From Patiria miniata (taxonomy: Eukaryota; Echinodermata; Asteroidea; Valvatida; Asterinidae), in the NCBI RefSeq assembly GCF_015706575.1, contig NW_024037058.1, positions 13,475,547 through 13,539,546 on the forward strand: a stretch of DNA of 64,000 bases, written 5' to 3'. Numbering within the stretch: the first letter of the stretch is position 1; each line of letters opens with the position of its first letter. This document shows positions 23,974 to 34,095 of the stretch, in pieces. The position numbers were made by a program, and so were the translations under genes. The notes under the pieces are model-generated. The model was not told the origin of the DNA. It saw only the letters and a list, made by a program, of their open reading frames with translations, and searched no databases.

Positions 23974-25390
23974 AGCTTGTTTTTTTTTCTGAGACAGCTG
24001 ATAAAAAAAAGAGTGATGAAAGTGTGTATTTAGCCTATCATTCGACTTCAATTCGAAAAGTCATTATTTTGTATTTACTTCTACAATGTTTTCTTGATGG
24101 CACTTTACAGGTTTTCGTCATATACGAAACATGTCACATATACGTCAAAAATCTAAACCAGTCGTATATTTAAACTTGTGAAAAAAAACCCATGTGTTCA
24201 TTGAAGTGTTTATATGCTTAAGCTCCAAACACAGTTTTTTACATTGTATTACAATTGTATTTTGGCAAGTTTGGTTGAAAATTGAATTTGGAAAATCGTC
24301 GTTTTTAGACCTCATTCTGCAATTTTCTATAACAAATAAACACAATTGACACAATTGTATGTAGGCTCCTTATAAACCGGACGAACACATAACGTCTCCA
24401 ATTTGATCGTTGGTCAAGTGACATAAACATTGTATCATTGAGCATGATGCAGCAAAGCCCTCCTGTCCCCGTCCCACTGATGCTCAAGGCACAAGACCTG
24501 AATATTGGACATTTTGCCGTCTTAGTAAATAAAAGACTTTCATACCCGGAAATACCAGAGCTTTCCCTTGCATATCCAAGTGTCAACGATAAAGTATTTA
24601 AAAGAAACTTGAAACGGGCCGGATACTTCCCGTTTTTTAGGTAACAGTGACGCCTACCTGAGCTAAAAATCGTCAGAAAAGTCGGAAACTTTTGAACTTG
24701 GAACCAGACTATCTTTCTCAATGAATTTTGCGAGTTCAATATTGCCGCCAGTGACTTCGCTCTACCCACACCCACGTGTTACGCGCACGTACTGAAGTGT
24801 GCAAAGCTCCAAAACACAGTTTTTACATTATAACTATTGTATTTTGGCAGGTTATATTTAAAATTGAATTGGAAAAATGGTTATTGTTCAAACAAATTCT
24901 ATTCAATGGGAGCTCGAAGAAATTACGTCACGCATCCCAAAGAAATAAGACCTTCCCAGCGTCCTGTTGGTACGAGCGAAACCAGTGACGTGCAAAAAAG
25001 TGACATTTGTATTGTAACAAAACACATAGGCCTAACGCTATTTGAACTGAGGCACAAAGTAAGCTGAGTTTCAAAAGAAGTTGACAACAGACTTGTATCT
25101 GCGTCATCGAAAGGTATATGAAAAACGAACCTGTACACGCAAGACAAACCTATTTTGTAATATTATCACCCCTGATTATACATTAGATGGGATTTTCAGA
25201 TCTCCGTTACTTTTTTTTTTACTTGTAACGAAGGCGCATTTTGCCAACCATAACTATATCCAAGGCTCAAAATAGCACTGGAGGAAAAAATGAGATTAGT
25301 TCAGAAAAATCATAAGACCTTTGGCACTATCCATTTTTATAATGATTTGTCACGGCGCCTTTTCAAAATGATTTAACAAGGAAGTTAACA

Positions 25391-25932
25391 GGTTTTCCCA
25401 GCCAATTTCCTAAAATGTTCATTCACTTCTGAAAATCAGTCATTCGTTTTCGTCTGAATTTGAATGAACGTCTTTAATCCCATTTCAATTCAACGAAAGT
25501 TCAATCGTTTTCGTTGTCCGTGCATTCGGTTTTGAGAAACAGACGGCCAATTACGTTACCTGTGCATTCAATTACGCAAGCATACCTTTTTCGCGTAGAG
25601 TTCTGGCATACAACTTCGTGAATGTGTAATCAAAAGTACGTTTTTCTCATTCAAAATAGCAGATTGCATCACATAACATTAAACTAAAAGTGAAATAGAA
25701 TGACCAATGTTTGAAATCGCTCTCTAAAAAGTGAAAAGGAAGTCTTTTACGAATCTGAATGAGCATAAACGAAATGTGCTGCTCTATCACTCAATTTATT
25801 GAACTGAAATGAAACGAATGCTCTGGTAGCGAAAATGAAACGCGTGTTCAGAGCGATTCTCAAATTCAAACGAAAATGAATGACCGATTTTCAGAAGTGA
25901 ATGAACATTTTAGGAAATTGGCCGGGAAAACC
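25391..25932. mobile_element. TIR element of 542 bp with 62-bp terminal repeats
   Basis: The left end GGTTTTCCCAGCCAATTTCC and right end GGAAATTGGCCGGGAAAACC begin inverted repeats of about 62 bp that match with only a few differences. The interior is full of GAATG/CATTC and AACGAAA/TTTCGTT words. It splits the unit 4 upstream sequence. The target duplication is not clear. Confidence 0.8.
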
Positions 25933-26269
25933 TATATTTAATCATTGTAAGAAGTGCGTCTTTCAGTTGCAAATTGTAATTATAATGAAGCTGTTTTACT
26001 GTGATATAGTGCAGCTGATAAAGGCAAAGACCTAAGTTTTTATAAAGGGGGAATTGAAACCACATTGCATCGTGCTCCCATGTAAAGCAGCCCCCATACC
26101 CCCTTTACTGCTCACTCACTACGTCACGGTAAGCCCACGCATTGGAGAAGTATAATTTGTACATTTTTCAAATTGAAGTTAAAAGTGGTTTCAATAAAAA
26201 TCCAAAAAAATAGATTGAGAAATGTTATGTAAAAATACCATATAGAGTAGTTTCCTAGATCCTCTTACA

Positions 26270-27175
26270 CGTCTTGGTAACGTCTCTTTCAACAGCAACG
26301 TAGACGGGCTGGATTAAAAATCTCCCCATTCATGGCTTGACGTTCTCCACATCTTCCTGCAGTCCGTCGTCGTCTTCTTTGTCGTGAGCGGGAACATCGT
26401 GTTCTGGTTTTCCGTCATCCGCAGTTCCCGTGAGCTGCGGTGAGCCGCATTTACATCGTGTCCCTCATAATTGCAGACCTACGCGCAGGGATTGTCCTCA
26501 AGCGGGTCCCTCATGGTCACGGTAGCCTTAGGACATTTGGTCCCTGCCGGCAATGCGGGGGGGGGGGTGGCTCGGTGAGGGCCTATTTCATGGGAGGGAG
26601 TCTCTTCAACGGTGGGTCTGATTGGTATTACATTATTGGTCAATTGTTGCATTACTGGTGGTAACATCCTTCATGTGGCTCCTGACTCTGATCTGTGATT
26701 GCTAGATTGCCATGGAGAAGCCCCTTCGGTACCCGTCTCTGCTGACCGCGCGTCGGGCGTATAACATCGCCTTGTCCTTCTGGATACTGTTTTTATAGTC
26801 GCTTATGCACGATGTGTATTTTGGAACCCTGCCGAATCACCAATCGGAATGGCACGGTAGGATCCGACTCATAATGTTCACCGTCCAAGGCACGCCTGGA
26901 AGGCATCACTCCGCCTGGCCACCCGTCCCAACACCACTCCAACGAGACTAAGTCGCTGATTATTTTCCTGATTGTTGAATTGCGGGGTTGCGTTGACTTC
27001 TCTGCCCTGTGAGCGTGCTTAATCCTGGTCTTCTCCTAATCCACTGGTGAATTCTCCTTGTATGGCATCAGTACCGCCATGATAGTCAGATCCTGTAGCA
27101 ACCCTCTGAACGTATTTGTTCGCACCAGATGGGGAATTCCGATCAACGGTAGCTCGCGTTTGGGGGCAGTGTTAA
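26270..27175 (+). pseudogene. Type B GPCR relic, unit 4
   Basis: Degenerate pieces in order: GNVSFNSNVDGL, a TM1-like stretch with SGNIVFW, TM2 RIYIVSLIIADLRAG, a poly-G run near 26558, AYFMGGSLFNGG, a TM3 end LTLICDC then IAMEKPLRYPSLLTARRAYNI, and the GIPINGSSRLG-like end. Multiple stops and frameshifts. The cleanest copy of the MEKPLRYPSLLTARRA loop, typical of class A receptors after TM3. Confidence 0.7.
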
Positions 27176-27427
27176 TGTTACAGCACAAATACTCGTATAA
27201 GCAAGTGTAACCAACACACGACTGAGTTGCATTGTGCCAACTTCGATTGTCCAAGTGCCATTGTCTACTTGAGCATGTTCTGGTATTATCCATCAATGAA
27301 AGCAAAATACTATTACTGAATGAGCTTCAACTTAAATGTTCGCAAGATTCGACCATCATCTGGTCAGTACAGCGTACTACACCAAAATATCTCCTGACTC
27401 CACATTGCAAGGACAGGCTGTTGTGTC

Positions 27428-28510
27428 TTACAAGTGCGTATCTTGGGTGGAGACACTGACATTCAGGTTGTCGGATTGCGATCTGACTGGGTGCCGTCTA
27501 ACAGTGTTGCATCTCACATGGAGCAGTCGGCAAAGAAGGTGCTTGGCTGACCCCCTGAACGCCCTGTTTCGTCCTGTGTATACGATGACATTGATGAAAC
27601 AGCTGCTGAACAATGACAACTTGGCCAGTTCAACAAGGAGTTGGTCAACAGCATAAGGAGAAAACATGATGTAAAACACACAAACAACAAACGGTATACT
27701 GGAGACTGAATACGAAAGCGTGAGAATGAGAACGGTGACCAGGGCTTTCTTATTGCGCAGAAAACACTTGCAGAGTCCACGACAAACTCCATTACACACC
27801 CGTTGGGATACATTTTTTGGAGCTTGCTTCTGATACGCGGTGTGGTTCTTCACGATGTTAAGAATGCGAATTGAGGCGAAAAAAGTGACGCAAAGTGGTA
27901 TAAGGAAATACACAATGATGAAGTTCAAAAACATGAAAAGGGTCACCCCACTTAGTTTGTTGATGACACACAGTGACGATGGCCCGTCAAATGCTACGAA
28001 TCGACTCTCGTATACCACCGATAGAATAAGGAGGATGGACGCCGTACATAAGCTCATGAGCCAGGAGCAAGCAACCACGATGCACGCCCGACGAGAAGTC
28101 AGCATGGAGCGGAACCTCAGCGGCATCTCCACGGCCAGATACCTCTCAATGGTCAGGGCTAGTACCGCCAGGACTGAGGCTCCAATGGCGAAGTCTTCAA
28201 GGAAGTTTAACGCCTCACACAGTCGGTCAGACACGGTCCAGATGCTACCGATTGAGATGCCAATGATCTGCGGTACGACTCGCACTGGGATGACAACAAG
28301 ACCAACGAAGAGGTCGGCCACAGTCAGCGAGACCAGAAAAATGCGGCTGCTTCTCTTCAGTTCCTTGGCCTTGATGATTACATACAGGAGTAGCCCGTTT
28401 CCTACGACTATCAGAACCATCAGTATAGCGTACAGTACGATACAAGTGATCTTCTCTCCAGTAGATAACTCTGAATAAGTCTGTCCGCTGTAATTCCCCG
28501 ATTCCTCCAT
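27428..28510 (-). CDS. Type A rhodopsin-like GPCR, unit 4 (360 aa)
   Basis: The shortest of the five, starting MEESGNYSGQTYSEL. The N-terminus lacks four residues of the TSGNS region, and loop 3 is shortened (QKQAPKNVSQRVCNGVC). All helices are complete: GNGLL, LTVADL, C before TM3, ERY, PLCVTF, SSIP in TM6 and NVIVY in TM7. Ends DTHL. Position 3.32 is E (FLEDF). Intact. Confidence 0.93.
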   Translation of the reverse strand: MEESGNYSGQTYSELSTGEKITCIVLYAILMVLIVVGNGLLLYVIIKAKELKRSSRIFLVSLTVADLFVGLVVIPVRVVPQIIGISIGSIWTVSDRLCEALNFLEDFAIGASVLAVLALTIERYLAVEMPLRFRSMLTSRRACIVVACSWLMSLCTASILLILSVVYESRFVAFDGPSSLCVINKLSGVTLFMFLNFIIVYFLIPLCVTFFASIRILNIVKNHTAYQKQAPKNVSQRVCNGVCRGLCKCFLRNKKALVTVLILTLSYSVSSIPFVVCVFYIMFSPYAVDQLLVELAKLSLFSSCFINVIVYTGRNRAFRGSAKHLLCRLLHVRCNTVRRHPVRSQSDNLNVSVSTQDTHL

Positions 28511-29160
28511 TTTCACTTACCATCGGCACCTTTCTGACTGTTAACGACATACGCTCTGTTACGTGCGTTCAAAGAACCTCACACTCGAATATTACGATAG
28601 AGTACTGCCCACCTAAAAGAACACTGTACACAATAGTTGGATTTATCTGCACTCGACCGAAGTGTGTTGTTTAGTACTGCTTTCAAACTTGGATGAAACG
28701 TACTGCTTCTAGCGGCTGATGTAATGCGTGTTATGTCAGTTCGCCGTTGTTAACGTATTACTGCTTAACCGTACACGACTACCGTTCTGTCAACCATTCA
28801 ATTCTAATTAAAAGACAGAGATAATGCCAGTCCTAAAAGACAAGATTAATCATTGTCCCTCCTTCACAGGCGCGTCCCTAATGACTTTTTTTAAACTTTA
28901 TTTTGACATTTTCTTCGTTCTCGTACGTTTAGGTAATCAAAAAACCCTACGCCACTGTTCTATCAAACTCGCTCATGCTTAAAACGATCGATGACAGAAA
29001 ACGGGCTCAAAACAGTAATTAGTGCTTCGTAGAAGATTAATGTCAACGATAATGAGACTCGTAAGCATCCCTGCCTGGTGCAATATCATGGTTATTTTGC
29101 TAGTAAACTGTACGAAGCTGAGACCTATATACATAGGTCTATTATGTAAACACAGTGGCC
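28511..29160 (-). promoter_or_regulatory. Conserved 5' flank of A receptor, unit 4
   Basis: Collinear with the other units: GGCACCTTTCTGACTG next to the gene, then GTTCTGTCAACC, AATGCCAGTCCTAAAAGACA, CCCTACGCCACTGTTC (the CRE half-site is altered to CGCCA) and CATCCCTGCCTGG. Confidence 0.45.
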
Positions 29161-29266
29161 GGCTATAAACAATACATCCATCATTATATAGTCGACATTA
29201 AATTTTAGACAAATCCGAGCACACAATTATTGCATGCTCACGAAGGCCCAAGAAATTGTGGAAGCA

Positions 29267-29650
29267 TTAGGCCAAAAAAAAAAAGTCTCCGGTTTCTGGT
29301 ATGCGCGCGCGTCGCCGTAGCCATGCGCGTCGGCAAAATGAAAACGTTTTTTTTTTTCAATGAAAGATGATGTCTCAAAACCGCCAAACTCACTGGTTTG
29401 ACTGGAATCCTGCTGCTGCACAATTTTAACGTGTTTTTAGATTGGGTTATGGTCGAGAATAAGCTTTATGTGGCCTCCCTGGACTCCCATATACATGTAT
29501 TTGCACTAAGTTTAGTCGGGCACCATTTGCAGTCATCAGCCGACATTTGAAGCAAAACAATCAGGTAAAAAAAAAAAAACCGCGTCGCCGCACCACTTTT
29601 TGGGCAAGCTCCATACCAGAAACCGGAGACTTTTTTTTCGGGCCTTACAT
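29267..29650. mobile_element. PIF/Harbinger-type MITE family H, copy 2
   Basis: Same family as at 23.6 kb: TTA, then GGCCAAAAAAAAAAAGTC to CTTTTTTTTCGGGCC and TTA. The same flanking sequence without the element occurs in unit 4 near 20655 (GAGCATGATGTCAGC), so it inserted after units 4 and 5 separated. Confidence 0.85.
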
Positions 29651-30527
29651 CAGCTCTTGATAAAAAAAAACGTCACGGATGTGTTGCTTTATGCTGTTTG
29701 ACAAAGAAATGCTTCCCTATTAGCAGGAGACTCAGTCAGCTTTTAGTGATTAAGTGCCCAGCTTAGACAGAAGTGTCAACAAAACTATTCATCTTCCAAA
29801 GGGATGTCAAAATATATGACAGTTGTCTTTACTGTGCGAGTTTTTGAGTTGGCGATCTGAGTCTTCTCTTATAGACTACGATGAAAAGTGTATCTATCTC
29901 ATTTATGTTTGTATTATATGCTCATTTTAGGAAATAAAACACTTTCACACCCGGAAAGACCCGAGCTTTCCCGTACATATCCGAATGTCAACGAAAACGC
30001 ATTTAAACACTGGAATGGGGAAGGATACTTCCCGTTTTGTTAGGTAACAGGGGCGCTCACCTCACCTAAAAAAAATCATCAAAACGTGTGGAAACTTGTG
30101 AACTTGGAACAAGATTATCTTTCCCAATGAATAATGTGAGTTCAATATTGCCGCCAGTGACTTCGCTCGTACCCAGCGCCCAAACAGGGCGCTGGAAATG
30201 GGCATTTACATAGTTTTGTGAAGAAACCACAGGCATTGTAAAGCTGTCTGGGCAGCTTACTGCCTTCATCAATGGAGGTACATTCAGCGTGCACGTGTCA
30301 CGCGCACACGGTAGTGTTCACCCATGTTATTGTTTTAACAAATTCTATCCAATGGGAGGTCGAAGAAATTACGTCATGCATCCCTAAGGAGTTAGCTCAT
30401 CCAAGCTCCCTGTTTGGGTACGATGCAAGCCAGTAACATGCACAAAGAATTAAAATTTAGTGTTAATACATAACACTGAAACGCTATTTTGTATTTTGTA
30501 CATCAGATTCGAACCGGCCAACCGATA

Positions 30528-30602
30528 CCGTTAGCTCGTGGTCGAGTGGTAAGACATCTGCACTAGAAAGCAGGAGGTCGTGGGTTCAAGTCCCGACGCA
30601 AA
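30528..30602 (+). repeat. tRNA-like sequence (tRNA relic or SINE head)
   Basis: GTGGTCGAGTGGTAAG resembles a tRNA-Ser D arm with A box, CTAGAAA resembles an anticodon loop with AGA, and GGGTTCAAGTCCC is a clear B box. The acceptor stem does not pair and the long variable arm of tRNA-Ser is missing, so it is unlikely to be a working tRNA. Confidence 0.5.
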
Positions 30603-30929
30603 ATTTCATCTTATAATGCATCGAGTAAGCTTTGTTTCAATGAAACATTTTCATCATCGAAAGGTATCTATACTAGAAAACGAATATGTACATGTACTTA
30701 CTTTGTATAATTATTATGACGATTTTCAGAATTCCATTTTGTTATTTGTAATGACGACACATTAATGCATACTAAGGTTCAAAATAGCATCGAAAATTGA
30801 AATCCATCGAAAAAAATCTAAAAACGTTTGACAATAATTATTTTGATTTGACAAAGTGCACTTTTAAAACAAATGAATATCAAAACATTGGGTAAGTGCG
30901 CGTTTCGGTGGAAAACTGTTAGCGGACGA

Positions 30930-31985
30930 ACTCGACTACAAGTCATCCTGTCCATAGTTTGACGTTCTCCGCATCTCCTCACTGTCAATCGTTGTCTCAC
31001 CATCCTGAGCAGGAACGTCTTCTGTTTTTCCGTCACCCGAGGTTCCCGTCAGATGAGCCGCGTGTTGATCGTGTCCCTGATCTTTGCGGACCTGTGCGAA
31101 TGGTTGTTCTCAAGCGGGTCCATCTGCCCACGGAAGCCGTAGTTTTGGTCCCTGTCGACATTGCAGAGGGGCTCTGTAAGGCCCATTTTATGGGAGGGAT
31201 TCTCTTCGATGGTGGGTCCTTCATGTCACTCCTGACTCTGATCTGTGACTGCTACATTGCCCTGGAGAAGCCTCTTCGGTACCCGTCTCTGCTGACCGCG
31301 CGTAGGGCGTATAACATCGTCTGGTCCAATCTGAATGGCGTTGGTGCCTTGCGGGAATCAGTAAGAACCTTACATCCTGCTGATGTTATTATCAGTGGCG
31401 TAGCCACGGTGGGCCTGGGGGCAAGTCCCCCCCCCCCCACACACACACATTTTCCGTGCCCCCCCCCCCCCCCCAGGTGCCCCCTTCCACCAAAATCCTG
31501 ATAATGCCCCTTTTCGTTCCCCAACCAGAAAGGATTTTTGTAAGCTGTATTTTTTCAGTTAGCCAAACTGTTAGCCGATTTCTTATGTAAATGGATATAG
31601 CGAGGAATTATGGGGCTGAAACTGAAAATAAAATCCGAGCTACGCCATTGATTATGTGACGGTTGATGTGCCTTTGGCAGTATCATTTGTCTTGTATGAA
31701 GGACCCGACAGATTGTTCATCGTCGCAAGGCACTTTGTCTGCCCCCCCCCCCCCCATCCCAAAATCGCTCCAGCGATACTAAGTCTCTGACTACTTTCCT
31801 GGTCATGGGTCGACTGCATGGCTGTATTGAATTCTCTGCCCCCTGCCCATAGTCCTGCTCCACTGGTGAATTATCCTGGTATGACATCAGCGACGCCACG
31901 ATATTCGGGTTCTGTAACAACCTTCTGAACGTATTTGTTCAAACGCAATGGGGAGTTTCGACCAACGGTAGCTCACGTTTTGGGG
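30930..31985 (+). pseudogene. Type B GPCR relic, unit 5, with an insertion
   Basis: Readable pieces include FCFSVTRGSRQMSRVLIVSLI, DIAEGLCKAHFMGGILFDGG, FMSLLTLICDCYIALEKPLR then YPSLLTARRAYNIVW, and GALRES. After the insertion the tail resumes and ends near GSSRFGAK. Frameshifts and stops are present. The TM3 end and following loop form the longest open stretch of any B copy. Confidence 0.7.
31389..31655. mobile_element. CAGTGGCGTAGC-type inverted-repeat element in B relic
   Basis: The left end CAGTGGCGTAGCCACGG and right end GAGCTACGCCATTG are inverted. ATTAT flanks both sides as a likely target duplication. The inside has C runs near 31430 and 31460. The B reading continues on both sides. 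Confidence 0.65.
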
Positions 31986-32176
31986 CTAAATTACATGTAA
32001 TTTCAGAAAATTTCGTAATGCAGCGAGTGTAGCCAACACACAACTGAGTTCCATAGCTCCTAGTTTCGAAAATCATTAAGTCAGTGCTCACTACTCCCAA
32101 GTGTCTCTTGGCTGTACAATGCAAAGAAATGCTGTTGTGAATTACAAGTACGTATCTTGGGTAAAGGCACTGACAT

Positions 32177-33310
32177 TCAGCTCAGGTTGTCGGCTTGCGA
32201 TCTGACTGGGTGCCGTCTAACAGTGTTACAACGCAATCTGACAGGGAACAGTCGGAAAAGTAGACGCTTGGCCGACCCCCTGAACGCCCTGTTTCGTATT
32301 GTGTAAACGATGACATTGATGAAACAGCTGGTAAACAATGACAACTTGGCTAGTTCAACAAGGAATTGGTCAACACTGTAGGGAGAAAACTCCATGTACA
32401 ACACACAAACGACAAAGGGTACACTGGAGGCTGAATAGGAAAGCGTGACAATGAGAACGGTGACCAAGGCTTTCTTATTGTCAAGGAAACGCTTGCAGAG
32501 TCCACGGCAAACTCCATTACCAGTCCGTTGGGCCTGCGGTAACCGTTTGGCTCCGCTCGCCGATGAGGTCTGTCTGCACGCGGAATTGCAGTCGGACGGG
32601 TTGGGAGCCTGTTTCTGAAACCCGGTGTGATTCTTCACGATATGCAGAATGCGAATCGAAGCGAGAAAAGTGACGCAAAACGGTATGAGTAAAAATACAA
32701 TGATGAAGTTAAAAAACATGAAACGGGTCAACCAGTTCAGGCCTTTGATGACACACAGCGACGAAGATCCGTCAAAAACTAAAAAAAATCTATCCTCGTT
32801 GACCACCGACAGGATGACGAAGATGGACGCCGTGCAGAGGCTTGCGAGCCAGGAGCAAGCAACCACGGTGAACGCTCGACAAGAAGTCAGCATGGAGCGG
32901 AACCTCAGCGGCATCTCCACGGCCAGATACCTCTCAATGCTCAGGGCCAATATTGCTAGAACTGAAGCTCCAATGGCGAAGATTTCTAGAAAGTATAACG
33001 TCTCGCAGAACCGGTCAGATAGGAACCAGGTGCTGCCGATTGAGATGCCAATGATCTGCGGTACCACCCGCACTGGGATGACAACAAGACCGACGAAAAG
33101 GTCGGCCACAGTCAGCGAAACCAGAAAGATGCGGCTGCTTCTCTTCAACTCTTTGGCCTTAATTATTGCAAACAGGAGTAGGCCATTCCCCACGACTATC
33201 AAAACCATCAGTATCACATTCAGTCCAATACAAGTGATCTTCTCTCCAGTAGATAACTCTGAATTGCCGCTAGTATAAGTCTGCCCACTGAAATTCCCCG
33301 ATTCCTCCAT
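32177..33310 (-). CDS. Type A rhodopsin-like GPCR, unit 5 (377 aa, altered tail)
   Basis: Intronless paralogue starting MEESGNFSGQ. It keeps GNGLL, LTVADL, ERY (here ALSIERY), PFCVTF, SSVP and NVIVY. The tail reads as far as RSQADNLS and stops. At the DNA level the region has five extra bases (AGCTC in TTCAGCTCAGG) compared with TTCAGG in its sisters, shifting the frame and removing NV..STQDTHL. Loop 3 is the longest (SACRQTSSASGAKRLPQAQR). The seven-helix core looks functional but the PDZ-type end is gone. Confidence 0.9.
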   Translation of the reverse strand: MEESGNFSGQTYTSGNSELSTGEKITCIGLNVILMVLIVVGNGLLLFAIIKAKELKRSSRIFLVSLTVADLFVGLVVIPVRVVPQIIGISIGSTWFLSDRFCETLYFLEIFAIGASVLAILALSIERYLAVEMPLRFRSMLTSCRAFTVVACSWLASLCTASIFVILSVVNEDRFFLVFDGSSSLCVIKGLNWLTRFMFFNFIIVFLLIPFCVTFLASIRILHIVKNHTGFQKQAPNPSDCNSACRQTSSASGAKRLPQAQRTGNGVCRGLCKRFLDNKKALVTVLIVTLSYSASSVPFVVCVLYMEFSPYSVDQFLVELAKLSLFTSCFINVIVYTIRNRAFRGSAKRLLFRLFPVRLRCNTVRRHPVRSQADNLS

Positions 33311-33850
33311 TTTTACTTTCCCTTTGGCCCCTTACTGACTGTTAACGACATTTGCTCACATTCTTCAGAAGAACGGAGACTCGAATAAAACGATCGAGTA
33401 GTGTTCACCTATAGGAACACCGTCCACAATCGTAGGCATAATCTGCACTCGACTGCAGTGTATGCGCTGTTTCTTAAGCGCGGATTGCACGCTTGGATGA
33501 CATGAATACTTTTAGAACAATGCCAGTCCTAAAAGACAAGCTTGTACTGTCTTCATTTTGATTGAGGACACTTTCCTGTTCCTTCTCAATTCACTTTAAA
33601 AAAAAAAACCTATTCAATTCCACGTCATGGTTCAATTCAACTCACTCTATCGTATACGATCGATTGCAAAAGGTGGGTTTACATTTTTATAGCATCCACA
33701 TAGTAATCATTACCTAGTAGGAGAGTAATGCTAACGCTAATGAGATTTGTAAGCATCCCTGCCTGACGTATTATCATGGTTAGTTTGCTCTTAAGCTGTA
33801 CGTACGTCAAGAGCTGAGACCTTTGTAAACACAATGCCCGGTCGTCAATA
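33311..33850 (-). promoter_or_regulatory. Conserved 5' flank of A receptor, unit 5
   Basis: The most diverged of the five flanks: a gap removes the GTTCTGTCAAC region, while AATGCCAGTCCTAAAAGACA and CATCCCTGCCTGACGTATTA remain. CCACGTCATGG replaces the CCTACGTCAC anchor. Confidence 0.4.
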
Positions 33851-34025
33851 CATCTAAAGAAGGGATGGTCATATTCACCATCAATGTGTTTTCCTACGGT
33901 CGTATATGATAATAACTGTTTTTCCTTCGTGTGCAGTGATAGATAATTATTTGGTACTGCCGCTTGCACTGCCGTTTTGGCAATTCATATGGCAATCCAT
34001 TTGTGTGAATAATTTAGAAAATGTC

Positions 34026-34095
34026 TTAAAGGGAATACATGTATACAACATTTGCAAACATCGAAGAATAAAACTTCCAAGTTTTTACTTTATTT
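34026..34095. mobile_element. Left end of a TTAAAGGGAATACA element, fragment
   Basis: TTAAAGGGAATACATG, then ACAACATTTGCAAACATC and AAAACTTCCAAG, match the left end of the element inside the foldback loop at 38.9 kb. The right end was not found here. Confidence 0.45.

Noticed and set aside
30528-30602. Functional tRNA-Ser(AGA) gene
   Set aside because: A and B boxes are present, but the acceptor stem does not pair and the long variable arm is missing. More likely a relic or SINE head.
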